Source: Marthasterias glacialis (taxonomy: Eukaryota > Echinodermata > Asteroidea > Forcipulatida > Asteriidae). From it: DNA of 64,000 nt. Location of the stretch: the NCBI GenBank assembly GCA_911728455.2, contig OU452233.1, positions 12,777,214 through 12,841,213 of the forward strand. The letters are read 5' to 3'. The notes below the pieces were generated by a model that was given only the letters and a program-made list of their open reading frames with translations, had not been told where the DNA came from and did not search any database. A program made the position numbers and the translations under genes. Shown here in pieces: positions 1 to 10,964 of the stretch (within the stretch, counting starts at the first letter, position 1; each line of letters begins with the position of its first letter).

Positions 1-1500
1 TCGATTGTAAGTGGAAAAATTAAAAAAAACACAATTTTTACTCAAATGGGATAAACCAACGATTATAGCGCCCGGTGACCCCAGTAAAAAAATGTGTAAA
101 CAAGTTTGGACCAAAGAAATTTCAAAATTATGGTGGGATTAGATTTTGACAAAGGCAATAACCTACATTAAATGCCACATAAATTGATTTTTGAATTGGA
201 TACGTCATCATGTAGAACTTGGAGAAATGAACATTATTATTTGTTGTAATAATTTGTGACACCAACACCCCTACCCCGGTCTCCGTAAGTTAAAAAAACA
301 AAACACAAAACAAAAAAAACAAAAAAACAAAAACGGTCCTAACAGGGTTAAGCTTTAGGTAGACTTATATCAGACTGACGTCATCTTATTGTTCCCTGTG
401 TTTTTCGTCTCCCAATAAGGGTTGGAATTGTTACTGTCGTATCCCAGAACGAATTCCGGACTTTGCGGATTTGCGTCAACCACGACGCTCATGTCTCACT
501 GCATATACTATAGCTGCGTGGTTATACCGGTCACACATGAAAATAATTTACATGTATCTCAGAACGGACATTTATGTGACATTGTTTGCACGTCTATAAT
601 CTTTCACGAACTACAGTGGAGTGAATGAATGTAAAGGTTACTATGGGCAACGAAGTGATAAACACATCACATTTGAAGAAAAGAATTCAAGAACTACTGA
701 CTAAAAACATATACAATTCCAAGTACTTATTTTGCTCGTGTAATTTCGTTAGGCCTATCGTTGTTTTAGTGTCTCCCCTCTTTTTTTTTTTTTTTTTTTT
801 TTTACAGTACGATGATTCAAGAGATGGGGAGGGATTTAATGCCTCCGGATTTTGAATATAATTGGCAAATTCATACCAAATTTTTGTCTTAGGAACATTT
901 AGTCTTTGTGTATTCATTATCTTAGGAGTTTGTTTTTAGGGTTATTATTCAAATCAACATAACCGAATCGAAGTTGAACGTGAAAGTAGTCAGGTTTCTT
1001 TTGAGTTATGAATATCGGTAGACCTAATTGTGATTGCTGCGATTTACTTGGGACATTTCAAAAGTTACAGAACGATTGTGTCTTTAACTGCAAAATAGGG
1101 ATAAATCCTGGTATCACATTCTATTACAGGATATTTGAGGTTTTATACATTCGATTTAACTTCAATTTATTTGGCCCAAAATAACCGATGTAAATAATAT
1201 CACTGAAAAGAGTCCTTATAAACACTAACGACCGAACATTTTTAACGGTGAAAACAATTTCACAATCAGCTGACTGAAACTGTCCAAGTAGGAACGGGCA
1301 GAAATGATTTAGTTTGCATAAGTCCCTGGTAATGCTGTGTATGTTAAGGATTGAAACCAGAAGGAATGAAAACCACTGCAACTAAAACCATTGCCACGAT
1401 ATTAACACGCCCACCTAAAATACACGGAAGTTAATTCTGAATATGGATTTACGAGCACAACTTCAGTTGTGGTTATAAAGCCAGTTTAGTTGCACAACAC
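1..1500. other. No gene recognised
   Basis: AT-rich sequence upstream of gene A. It holds A-rich runs near 290-335 and a 22-nt T run near 780. Short open frames here (such as 422-628 and 625-855) have no recognisable domain, and the second runs through the T tract, so I treat them as chance. Part of 60-230 resembles sequence near 23160-23230 (shared wording around a 'gtcatcatgtagaacttgg' stretch), which suggests a dispersed repeat. Confidence 0.5.
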
Positions 1501-1520
1501 AAGCAGGAAGGGTTTCATGA

Positions 1521-1530
1521 TATATAAAGA
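1521..1530 (+). promoter_or_regulatory. Possible TATA box of gene A
   Basis: The string tatataaaga lies 180 bp upstream of the gene A start codon. A start site about 30 bp downstream would give a 5' leader of about 160 nt. That leader would contain an out-of-frame ATG at 1543 that opens a short upstream ORF ending near 1623. This is inferred from position only. Confidence 0.35.
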
Positions 1531-1709
1531 GTACTCAGCACCATGGTATCTAGATGCCATTCCTTCGATAACACAGTAGCATTGGAGCTAAAGCTCCAAA
1601 TAGCAGTCTACAGTTCAGACGAATAGAGCATTGGTGGAAACATCGGGTAAACCAGAGTTCAATCCACATCGATAGATTCACTGCTCGGTCAAGCCCAGAA
1701 GCATCAGAG

Positions 1710-1806
1710 ATGAACGGCATGGATACTGTTGCTATTGTTACAGCTGCCATTTTGATGTGTGAAGTTGGAATGACATTGGGATGTGCTCTCAAAGAGCAAG
1801 TTGCTG
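1710..1806 (+). CDS. Gene A exon 1: signal peptide
   Basis: Begins MNGMDTVAIVTAAILMC, a short polar start followed by a hydrophobic core, as in a secretory signal. It ends at a good donor (gtaaga) in phase 1, the same phase used by the signal exon of gene B. An upstream ATG at 1543 is in another frame and is soon stopped. Confidence 0.75.
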
Positions 1807-4800
1807 GTAAGAGAATTAAGATGTATAACCGGAGACCGCAGCAATGTAAAGTCTAAGATTCATTTTGAGATGATTAAGAAATATTGATTTTAATAGTAAA
1901 CAAATCTTAGTAGCTGAGAAAAGATAAGTTGAATACAATGAGATAGGAGAAAAGTCCTGCATGCTTTAAAGCCCCTCTGCAACATTGGCAAAGTGTCTGA
2001 TGCTGCCATTCTTCGCACAAATCAAGATATATGTAATAAAACCAACCTGTGAAAATTTCAGCTCATTTCGTTGTTTCATTTGCGAGAAAACGGTAAAATA
2101 TGCATTCAGCAGTTTTGTATGCACTTTTAGGCAGAGTTTTCGTCTCATGAGACGAAAATTAATTATTGGATCTTATTTCATTTATTATTCAAAAACGTTG
2201 ACACTTCAGACAGAGTATTTTAAGGAATGTTTTCTTCAATTATTATCTGTATACCATGTAAGGTATATGTAAACCTGTGAACATTATGCTTTTCTTTCTT
2301 ACCCTTGTTGAGCTGGGGCGTTTAGCCAATGTTGTAATGTGACAACGCTTACACATCATTTGAATGTATGCTTTCAATTAATTTTATGTAATGTACATGC
2401 ATTGTATTCTCTTTATCAATACCAAATTAAACAAATTCACTTCCTTGTTTTAAAACGATGTTAATTTTTCATTTGTCAAAAGAAGCAGATAGGTCAGCCC
2501 ATATTGAAAATGGGGGGTGGGGGGGGTAGGGTGGATAATATTGTGGCTGAATTCGTTACACAGTATACCGGTAATTGTTGCTTAAAGCCCCAGCTCAACA
2601 TTGGTAAGAAAAAAAAAAACTAATGCTCACAGATTTACATATATACCTTACATGGTATAAAGATAATGAATGTAAAAAACTTTCATTGAATTATTCCTGC
2701 CTGAAGTGAAATGTGTACAAAAAATGCGTACAAAAATGCTGAATGCAATTTTTTACCGTTTTCTCGCAAATGAAATAACGAAATGAGCTGACATTTTCAC
2801 AGGTTGGTTTTATTGCAAATATCTTGATTTGTGCAAAGAATGGAAGCAGTTTACCAATGTTTACCAATGTTGTGCTGGGGCTTTAAGGCACAGTGTAGCC
2901 GATTCTGACCAGCTGAGATTACATTCTCCCCACCGGACTTCCGAACGTATATAGTGACTAGTATAAATTCTCATGGTCATTACACCTTGACACATAATTA
3001 TCAGTGATGACACATAGCCCTTATGAACGTTGAACTGGGCTGGCGGTTTGCTTTGTAATGACGCATATTTACCTACAAGACAATAGTGAAATGTTGACAT
3101 TGAGTCAATCCTCAAATACACACAGGGGCAAGGCATTTTCGTCGGGAGTGTAGAGGGAAATTTGCCGACTAATCTTGAGAAAAATACTGATTTTTTCCAG
3201 TATTGGCGTGCAACGCCAACGTCAAGGAAAGCAAAACGACTGTATTTCATTTTATTTTCTACTAGTAGGGGCGTTCACATAATTTTGAGAAATGTTTCAG
3301 TAATCCTGTTGTTGTTTTAGGATAACTTTATCACGGCGTGGGGTTCGGGGCTCGCTTTAGGGCCTGGGAACATTTTTAAACATTAGATGCTCTCTGGTGT
3401 AATCTAAGACATTTCAGAGGTGTTTTACAAGTTATATTTCACTCATTGTAAAAATTATAAATTTGATTTATTTGCCGTTCAATTCATTGTTTTTTTTCAG
3501 TCGGCAGAAATGGGCTGCGCCTGCCACTCGTGAATGTCAATTTCATCTGAGGTATTTTTCACAGGCAAAATTCCATGCAGTCTTGAGTCCATCAGCGTCC
3601 ACTGATCACAATAAATAATATCTTAATTCTTTGGGATAAAGCCTAATACATGTAGGCCTATGTGACATAAATTGCGCTATTTATGCATCAAATAATTCAT
3701 ACAGTTTTTCACACAAGCCATGGCCATTTTATGTTATTTTGATATATTGCAGATGGAAAACCCACATTTGTTCACGATGTATCTGCAATCGAATTTACGT
3801 TCATTGGAACAACGAAGCAACTGAATTGTGAAGCTTTAAATTTCTGCACCATCACATGGTACAAAAATGGTGTCCCGTATCCATGGAAAGGACTAGACTC
3901 GCATGTATCTCATCACGCACACATGGAAGACCAGAACCAGGTGCTGCTCATCAAAGACGCTGACGTCACTGACGAAGGAGAGTATACGTGTGTTGCGTCA
4001 AACGGAAAGCAGAGTGTTAGCAGGACAATTTCCCTCTGGGTCAAAGGTGACTTCAATTTTGAACTTGATATACCCTATTTTTGCTTTAATCTATTGAATT
4101 AAGTCCATCAACAGAATGTAGCTTAAGAGCTGTGCATGGCATGAAATTCTTCTTCCTACAAAATATTTTTTTAAAGTACCATAGATGTAGATTTTTCAAT
4201 GCCCAAGAACAACAGGTTTGTTTTTTGAAAGCTTAATGACGTCCACTAAAAATGAAGCATTGTATGTTTATTACTATGGCGAATTAGTTTGAGAAAGGTA
4301 TTTTAACTAGCTAGAAACTCTAACACAATAACTTAATTCAATAGCTTTGAAGTCATGTAAACCTACTTATCCACATTTCTATGATACCCCATTTCAGAGA
4401 TAATACAACTTAAATAAATCTTTGTGGTTGTCATCGCTTTTATCTATTCATTCTCATCACACATCATAATCCTTCCTAACACTGACCATCTTGCCCACCC
4501 TCAGCGAAGTCCTACAATGGCCCACCCATTCTCTTAGATGACCAAGAGAGCTCGTGTACCAATCAAACGGCCAAGCTGGGTCAGACGATCAGCTTCTACT
4601 GCAAGTTTTACGTGGGTCATTCAATGGCTGGATTGGGCAGCATAGGCTGGATGAAAGAGGTAGATGGAGTGGACACACCCATTGAAGTCATACAGGACGT
4701 TGACTACCTTACCAAGGAGCATTTCAGGTGAGATAAATACTAATTGATGATGATATTGATTGATTTTTATTTCCAAAAGGGTTACACCAAAGAAGTAACT

Positions 4801-6210
4801 AACTTAAGTTTTACAATATGAGAGATGTTAATTTTTGCATCGGGGATACAGAATATTACCCGCTGTTAATGGTTCGAACTGCCTCTAGCTACCGGGCAGT
4901 CTCGGTAGTCTAGTTGGTAAGACATCTGCTCTAGAAATTCTAAACCTGTTTATCTCCCAACCTCAACTTGCATCAAATAATGAGTAACGGTAAACTTACA
5001 ACCATAAATGATTCACTAACTGCGTAAGGCAAAAATAATGGCCAGGCTTTTAAATAACAATCGAACAAAAGAACGAACATAAAGGAAGAAAGGAACATCT
5101 GACTATAAATCAATGTCCAGTAAATGTAGAGTCTGGTAACAGTATGAAAGTAAATAAACTGTGAATTCTTTGAACTATTACAAAATCTCACAAGCTGACA
5201 ATAGAGGGAGTTGGAAATGAACGAAACATTAATTGGAGAATAATAATCATCAAATAACCTTTTTTTCTTTCTGTTTCGTTTCAAGTCAGAACAACAGCGT
5301 GATCAATGGGCGTCTGTATATTGTGGACTGTAAAGAAAATGACTTTGGGACTTGGAAAGTCTATGCAGAAAATGGGCACTCGACCGTAGTGACACTTTCG
5401 GTCAACCCTACTGATCAAATGAAGGAAGGTGTGTAAACAGGCGATCTTATTAGAGCAGGTCATAGGTCAGCAATTGTCACTGTTGGTAATCAAGATGCGA
5501 GTAACAATATGCAACAAATACATAATAGTAATGGTGGGGGGTGTGCATCTCAAAGAGTGTGCACAGCTTATTTTATGGAATGCCCCCGGGAATTCTAGGA
5601 TCATACATTATATTTACCGATGCTGTACGTCTCCTGATGCTGTGTTGGTCTTGAAAAAAAAACATTTATAGAGAGAAATTTGATTAAGAAAACACTTTAT
5701 CCTAAAATACCAACAATAATACAGTGCGCAAACAAACGCAATGCCTCAAACTTACAATGAAGATTTTAATTAACATGGGATCCAGGACCACTCTACAACA
5801 ATTTCATTCTCGGAATCTGTTACTACACGGCAACTTATTTCGTCGAATGATTAGATCCACATTTAATTCCAGTGATTTGATTTAGAAATGTTCTCTAAGC
5901 TGTCCTTAAATTAAAAAGTATGCATTATCTCTTAGATTATGAACAGGTAGTAGAAACAGCAGGAAATAGTTCCGGCGAATACGGCGTAACGATATCTCTA
6001 CTGAGTGTGCTGTTAGGCATCTCCTCATCACTTCTGTTTCTCGTGACCGGTCTCTTCGTATGCTCACTGAAGAATAGAAGCATTATTCATACTCAAGAGA
6101 CTGTATCAGACGAGAATTTCAATCAAACTGACACAAAAAAATGGAGGGAAAGGAGGGAAAGGGAAATCATCTCTGATATTGACCTTTCATGTAGGCCTAT
6201 GTTACAGTGA
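1710..6210 (+). CDS. Gene A: TIR-less interleukin-1-receptor-like protein (5 exons, 343 aa)
   Basis: Join of 1710-1806, 3753-4046, 4505-4727, 5286-5428 and 5936-6210. The exon lengths sum to 1032 nt (343 codons plus stop), and all introns are GT-AG with phases 1,1,2,1. The predicted product is a type I membrane protein: signal peptide, two Ig domains, one membrane helix and a tail of about 50 residues. The first Ig domain has the C...W...YTC core with a WYKNGVPYPW stretch. The second is split across two exons and carries CTNQTAKLGQ, which aligns with CSNQTANIGE in gene B and CTNQTANIGQ in gene C. The cytosolic tail is basic (KKWRERREREI) and ends without a TIR domain. By comparison with vertebrate IL1R2 it could be a decoy receptor; that role is inferred. 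Alternatively a TIR exon could be joined by an unseen splice, since a weak GT lies near 6190. Confidence 0.8.
1965..2324. mobile_element. MITE copy 1 in gene A intron 1
   Basis: Ends are near-inverted repeats reading TTTAAAGCCCC...CAACATTGG at the left and the reverse complement of AAACGCCCCAGCTCAACA at the right. A related copy in the opposite orientation lies at 2582-2886. The interior of both shares long stretches, for example around aaccaacctgtgaaaat. No transposase is present. Confidence 0.7.
2582..2886. mobile_element. MITE copy 2, inverted relative to copy 1
   Basis: Starts TTAAAGCCCCAGCTCAACAT and ends with ACCAATGTTG then TGCTGGGGCTTTAA, giving about 25-bp terminal inverted repeats. 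The interior matches the reverse complement of 1965-2324. The two copies could form a large stem in the gene A pre-mRNA. Confidence 0.75.
2887..3752. other. Rest of gene A intron 1
   Basis: No exon recognised. A 129-codon minus-strand open frame (2861-3250) overlaps the MITE end and has no recognisable domain. The intron ends with the acceptor tattgcag at 3752. Confidence 0.5.
3753..4046 (+). CDS. Gene A exon 2: first Ig domain
   Basis: Encodes about 98 residues of an Ig domain. Visible features are the first Cys (QLNCEALNFC), the core Trp in ITWYKNG, and the DEGEYTC motif holding the second Cys. It is bounded by tattgcag and gtgac splice sites in phase 1-1. It is paralogous to the gene B exon at 30890-31189, with a shared PYPW and the same spacing. 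Confidence 0.9.
4505..4727 (+). CDS. Gene A exon 3: second Ig domain, first half
   Basis: Encodes KSYNGPPILLDDQESSCTNQ and then the first Cys strand ISFYCKFYVG and a core Trp (SIGWMKE). It runs from acceptor ccctcag to donor gtgaga and ends in phase 2. The split inside the Ig domain is at the same place in genes B and C. Confidence 0.9.
4905..4960 (+). repeat. tRNA-like fragment (probable SINE remnant)
   Basis: Contains tagtctagttggtaagaca, which resembles a tRNA D-arm / A box. No matching T-arm follows, so it is not a functional tRNA gene. It lies in gene A intron 3. Confidence 0.35.
5286..5428 (+). CDS. Gene A exon 4: second Ig domain, second half
   Basis: Encodes SQNNSVINGRLYIVDCKEND, then FGTWKVYAENGHS and a stalk. 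The pattern L.I......G.W.V...N matches the equivalent exons of genes B and C (FGYYRLVASS in C, YGLYLIRVNN in B). A Trp/Tyr replaces the usual YxC cysteine, so this half of the Ig fold is atypical in all three genes. Confidence 0.85.
5936..6210 (+). CDS. Gene A exon 5: membrane segment and short tail
   Basis: Starts after acceptor ctcttag in phase 1. It encodes a stalk, a helix of about 23 hydrophobic residues (ISLLSVLLGISSSLLFLVTG), a short basic cytosolic tail and a TGA stop at 6208-6210. There is no TIR box 1 (YDAF/YI-type) in the tail or in the plus-strand sequence that follows. A candidate poly(A) signal AATAAA lies at 6966, beyond two MITEs, so its use is uncertain. Confidence 0.75.
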
Positions 6211-6285
6211 TTTATTGCAATGAAGATGAATCTTGTACTTTCTAAGAGGAGACTACCGTGGTGCTATCTTGATTCATAGACAGTA

Positions 6286-6504
6286 TAGACCTTTCCCATG
6301 ATTATGTAAATTGCACATCACGCGTGCGCACAACATTACTGGTGGGCAAAATGAGGGAACATCGCGCCTTTTTGTGTGGGGCTAATATGTGGCGTGACGC
6401 ACGCGTTTGTGTGTCTACCTAGTGAACAACTCTATGGCGTTTGGCCACCAATAATGTCTGTATGCATGCATGAATGTAATTAGCATATTTCATGGGAAAG
6501 GCTA
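6286..6504. mobile_element. Small inverted-repeat element
   Basis: TAGACCTTTCCCATGA at the left is matched by the reverse complement of TCATGGGAAAGGCTA at the right, about 219 bp overall. It is non-coding. Confidence 0.65.
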
Positions 6505-6507
6505 ATT

Positions 6508-6720
6508 ATAACACCTCTTACAAAGATTCTGCCTTTTGATTGGTTTGGAGCGCGTCACATGATGAGTCTAAACGTTTAGTTTTACTAGAAAGCTGCGCTA
6601 ACGCAACACGCTATGCAGCAACCATTGTACTATCCCATAGCAACCAATGTACTATACTCATAGAAACAGCAGTTTCTTGATACCTAAACGTTTAGGCACA
6701 ATTATGTATGGGGTGTTATA
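6508..6720. mobile_element. Second small inverted-repeat element
   Basis: Ends TATAACACC / GGTGTTATA. Inside are two copies of the palindrome CTAAACGTTTAG about 115 bp apart. It sits directly beside the previous element, with a gap of about 3 bp. It is non-coding. Confidence 0.6.
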
Positions 6721-7317
6721 AAATATTGACTACTTTTACTCGTGCTATGGTTAAAAATACCACTCCCTCGGTGATCCCCGGAGCATTCTATTTTCCCACA
6801 AAAAACAAACAAACAACCCAACAACCCAACAACCCAACAAACAAACAAAATTAACAACCCAACAACCCCATAGCTGTCATTGCCGTTGATGTCAAGTCAT
6901 AAGTAAGTCCGGCAATCAGGAATAATGATGGTGTGGGCGCTGTAAAGCCCATAAGCGGAACTGACAATAAAACTACTTTTTAAATTGGAAAATGAAATGT
7001 TAGAAAAGTTTGAAAATGTGGACTACTATACTCAAGAAATATCAACCAAAATCAAAGTTAGTATATGTATTAAAAATGAACCAGTTGGAACCATATAGCA
7101 GTCGCTCGAGGGTAATTTACTATAAAACACGATCATGATGGAACGTTGAAAATGCTTTAAACGAAAAAGTTGTACATTGTTTGGTGATATTTCTACTTTC
7201 AGATTGTAAATTTTGTTTAAATCGATAAATAAACCATTTTCATTTGTAATTTTGAAATTAATGTCAAAGAGGCTAAGATGAAAGTAAACGTAGAAGGTGT
7301 AATTGGGCAATTAGTTG
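6721..7317. other. Non-coding interval
   Basis: A-rich tract with repeated aacccaac units at 6799-6870, otherwise featureless AT-rich sequence. No gene seen. Confidence 0.4.
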
Positions 7318-7535
7318 TTAGCAATACCAGTGTCGTAGCAAATATTTTCCCCCTTTTTTGCAGGGGGCAAATGGGGGAGGACCAGATATTTGCAGAGGGG
7401 CAATTTTAGTAAAAAAAATCCTGATTTTAGCAAATTTCACGTCCAGAGGCTGAAAGGGGGCAAGCAGGGGCAAGAGGTCCCGGGGCAGGTGTCCCCCTTT
7501 GCCCTCCCCCACCCCTGGCTACGCCACTGAAGCAT
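7318..7535 (-). repeat. Dispersed G-rich repeat fragment
   Basis: Ends with ggctacgccactg, read on the minus strand as cagtggcgtagcc. The same wording begins other G-rich fragments in the window (near 28279 and 22938). It is probably the tail of an old dispersed element. Minus-strand ORFs over it are low-complexity. Confidence 0.45.
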
Positions 7536-7580
7536 ACGCATTCACAAAGGGATAGACAGATGCCCAGTAGCTCGACTGTT

Positions 7581-7710
7581 AATCCTGTTGGTAAATGATG
7601 ACGTTTTGGAGCCTGAATTGCAGTGTAACCAATGTTCATGTTTAATGTATGTAAACCATTCAATTACATTGCACTTCCGGCTCCAAAACGTCATCACTTG
7701 CCAGCAGGAT
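7581..7710. repeat. Foldback (arms about 50 bp)
   Basis: Left arm contains gatgacgttttggagcc and right arm contains ggctccaaaacgtcatca. Outer parts aatcctgttgg and ccagcaggat also pair. It looks like a small foldback transposon. Confidence 0.65.
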
Positions 7711-7897
7711 AGACAAATTCTCCTTACAAAGTATCTTGGTTGCATTCTAGGTCGTTTAAAAGTTCTTGCTTAAAACTAGCCATTCTTAATTGACATCCTG
7801 TTTTGGTTAATTCTTTTGAAAACCGCACTCCTTTAATTATTGTCCATGCTTTTCCAGACAACTGAGGGCGCTGTTGCCGTGATGTCATTTCAGGTAG

Positions 7898-8359
7898 GGG
7901 TGCACCACACTAATAGGCTCACATAGCAACCAATGCTAAATGCTAAATATTCAAAAATACTCCAAAAATACTTAAAAGTCTCTCAGCCTCTAGAAAACAA
8001 ATCAAATGTTATTTTCTGACAACTGAACTTCATTTTTCTTTTCAAATTTTAGTAGGTTTGCCGTTGAGATTTTTTGGTAGGCTGATCCAAAATAAAAACA
8101 CCCCTGCACGAGTAAACTGGCCAGACTTCATCTTGGAAAAATCACCCTACATTGTATAGCAAAATAAGGCCATTTTTAGATGGCCAGTTTACCCAAAATG
8201 CTCCAGGTTGAAAATCAACAACCCCAGGGGCACAACGTTGGACCATTTTTCAACAATCCATAAAAGCAAGGACCTTCATGTCTTTGATTTACAGAAAAAG
8301 TTGTGGGTTTACATATAAGGTTCGTTGATAGATTTCTCTCTATTTAGTGTGGTGCACCC
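7898..8359. mobile_element. MITE with GGGTGCACCACACTAA ends
   Basis: The left end GGGTGCACCACACTAA and right end TTTAGTGTGGTGCACCC form a near-perfect inverted repeat of 15-16 bp around 460 bp of non-coding sequence. Confidence 0.7.
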
Positions 8360-8367
8360 GTAGACAC

Positions 8368-8681
8368 TAGCCTTACTTCAAAGGCCTTCGTGGCTTTAGG
8401 CACTTAGCCGCAAAGCGACTGCAGCGAAGACCCAAGTCATTACGCACGAGTGACGAAGCCACGAGGGCCTCTTCCAACTTGTCAGGAAATTCTAATGTTT
8501 TCCTTATCCGCATTGTGATTGGCTAACGTTTCAGTGCTGTTCCTTTGAAACTTCATGACTAATTCAAGGTCAAAAACAAAACCGCAAAATCAAGTTGGAA
8601 AAGGCCCTCGTGCGCGCTGACTTGTATTGGTCTTCGCAGCTACATAGCTGTCTAAGCCACGAAGGCCTTGACGAAAGGCTA
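8368..8681. mobile_element. Foldback MITE
   Basis: Left end tagccttacttcaaaggcct and right end aggccttgacgaaaggcta pair. Further in, gccacgagggcct..ccaacttg pairs with caagttgg..aggccctcgtg. Arms extend over about 110 bp with gaps. Confidence 0.7.
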
Positions 8682-8682
8682 C

Positions 8683-8850
8683 ACACTGCCAAAACTCGGA
8701 TGTTAAATTGATTCTCTCGGTATCTATATTATGCGATAACACCGACATGATGTTAGTTATCCCCATTGCTTTCTCTTTGGTAAAATTAACACCATATTGG
8801 TGTTGTCATAATAGAGAGAATCAAATTTAACACCCCAGTTTTTGCAGTGT
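8683..8850. mobile_element. 168-bp MITE with 37-bp inverted ends
   Basis: ACACTGCCAAAACTCGG...TTAAATTGATTCTCTC at the left pairs with GAGAGAATCAAATTTAA...TTTTTGCAGTGT at the right. It starts one base after the previous element ends. Confidence 0.75.
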
Positions 8851-9339
8851 AGGTAGACACTGGTTTTCTGTCAAATCTGTTGAATTTTTGAACCCCCAAA
8901 TTTGCCTATTGAAAGCATTTGTGAGGAAACGTTTGTTCATTGGCTTACTGTCATGAACTGGCAGCGAAATATCCTAAATTCTGTCAACTTTGTGTGCATA
9001 CACTAATTGCAACTTTGAGGCGTCTGCCTGACATGACTTGTCACACTTTTGCTGGTGAATATGGAAATTTGCATTACCATAAAAAACAATAGGTCACCTA
9101 ATTACCATTGAAAATGGCAAAATGAAAATTGAAAATAATAGTTAAATGGAACACAATAAGGTGCATTTCCAAGGACTGCATCAACATGACCTTTAACAGT
9201 ACACGCGGTGTGTGATAGTAGGTTTGAAATACAATAACATGTACCTCAAACAAGCATAGCAGTATTATGCATATCAGTCAATGGTTGTACGTTAAACGAT
9301 TTCGGCTTATTTGCAAGAAACAACAAAGAAAATTTGGCT
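8851..9339. other. Non-coding interval
   Basis: No gene or clear repeat seen. Confidence 0.4.
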
Positions 9340-10964
9340 GATTTTGGCTAATTTCGAAAAAGTGCGACCGGCCGACCTAGATAAATTTAGTCTCGAAGAC
9401 TCGGTAAAAATCGGTGGCATCGTGGGAGGCGCTATGATGACGCAAACTATGGTGAATCAAGGTGTTACCCAACAAGATTGTAAATGAAACTCCCACTGTC
9501 TAAACAATTATTTAAAATGTATTTAACGTTTGAAATTTACAATTTTAACGAACCTATAGAGTTAGAAAACATGATCATTGATAACAAGACGGGAAATAAA
9601 ACGAATAAGCGCCCAGATGTGGATCGGATATTACAACGTAGAAACAGTCCAGTGAGTAGTCAAGAGAACAAAGTCTCCCGGCCGATCGAATGATGATGAA
9701 TTTGTAATAATACCACCTGGTATGTACAACGTCGACGAACTGGAGCTGATAAAAGGAGATTCTTAATGGTTAGACATTACGGTCGACGGGAGGACCAGTA
9801 ATCTGACGATTCAGATCTCGATAAGATAAACAAATAAAAATGACTGACGAACTACAAAACTTTTTTCCTAAAATAATAGAGTGGATTTGAATTGGCGTCG
9901 CTGAAGGGATAAATTTCTTGATTGGCGACTCCAGTTTTTGTATTAGTCACTGATGGAGGGCGCAACATCTACTAGCTTGGAAGTACTGTGGGCAAGTCTA
10001 CGAAAAAGTACAAACTAGTTTTGATCCAGATGTTTGTTTGATACAGATATCTCTTCTCCAGTAATTCGTGTTGCTAAATCGGCGAGTAAGTTAACAAAAC
10101 GAACGTCGCCAACTTGAAGACTATTAAAGATGATGGTCGACATGCAGCCCATTAAAAGTGTGTACTACCTTGCGTCCAAGTCAATACCAACGATTCATTA
10201 TTCGTCTAAAAGGCTCCAGCAAAATCTGGCGGCCCGTTCGAAGTCATTCCCATCGTAGAAAAGTCGTTCGGAGATTCGATGTTTATAAGGTACAACAACC
10301 CAGTACGTAAACAACTAGAAGCCGATGTCATCTCACAGTTTACTTCATTGAAAAACTCGAGAGGAGAAGAAATCAACAAATTACCCGTGATTTTGAATCT
10401 TGAAGTTGTATAAAATTTAATATGAATATCTTCGGTCATAAACATATAAAAAGTTTTAGATAATATATATAATTTTGTTTTTTTATATGTTTATGACCGA
10501 AGATATTCATATATATTTTATACAACTTCAAGATTTAAAATCACGGGTAATAGTGGATACCAGACTATTAGTGAGGTATCCATCGAGAGCGTAAAAGACG
10601 ATGTAGCTAGACTACGGCGCGCTCTATAGTAAGAGGGAAACAATCAAGAGCGAGAAAGAGATATACAGCGGTGGGAATACGGTCCGTTGTGATCTTTGGT
10701 ATGAAGTGCTGACTAATGACATCATGCTAGTTTTCGGCCCTTACCTCTACTTGTTTGGATTCGATGTTCGTGCAAAGTATAGAACATTTTTCTAGAATGA
10801 CAAAGAATAATGATGTTCAACATTTTGAAGATGATGGGGTCACCGACGACAGAAGAACAATAGAAATTATTGTCCCACTCCCACGTCAGGAAAATGTAAA
10901 AACGTTTATCGAATCTTGGATTTGGGTCGACACCGATCTTGGTGTGGACTTTAAATTAATTTAA
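9340..10964 (+). pseudogene. Broken coding remnants of unknown origin
   Basis: Several short plus-strand frames follow one another: 9484-9693, a frame across 9690-9765 (contains DEFVIIPPGMYNVDELELIK), 10210-10413 (contains KSGGPFEVIPIVEKSFGDSM and ends LPVILNLEVV), 10607-10789 (contains GGNTVRCDLWYEVL) and 10755-10964. Their amino-acid composition looks protein-like rather than random and each is cut by stops or frame shifts. I do not recognise the family. Remains of a large DNA element or an endogenised element are possible; a short host gene is less likely. No reconstruction is attempted. Confidence 0.35.
10381..10550. repeat. Foldback with arms of about 70 bp
   Basis: The left arm from TTACCCGTGATTTTGAATCT pairs with the right arm ending AGATTTAAAATCACGGGTAA. 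The arms also share the pair catatgaat..gaccgaa / ttcggtc..attcatat. The loop is about 26 bp of AT-rich DNA. The left arm contains the end of the 10210-10413 frame. Confidence 0.8.

Noticed and set aside
687..917. 76-codon minus-strand frame with a Lys run
   Set aside because: The Lys run is the translated T/A homopolymer at 780; chance frame.
2861..3250. 129-codon minus-strand open frame
   Set aside because: It overlaps a MITE end, has no recognisable domain, and lies antisense in an intron of gene A.
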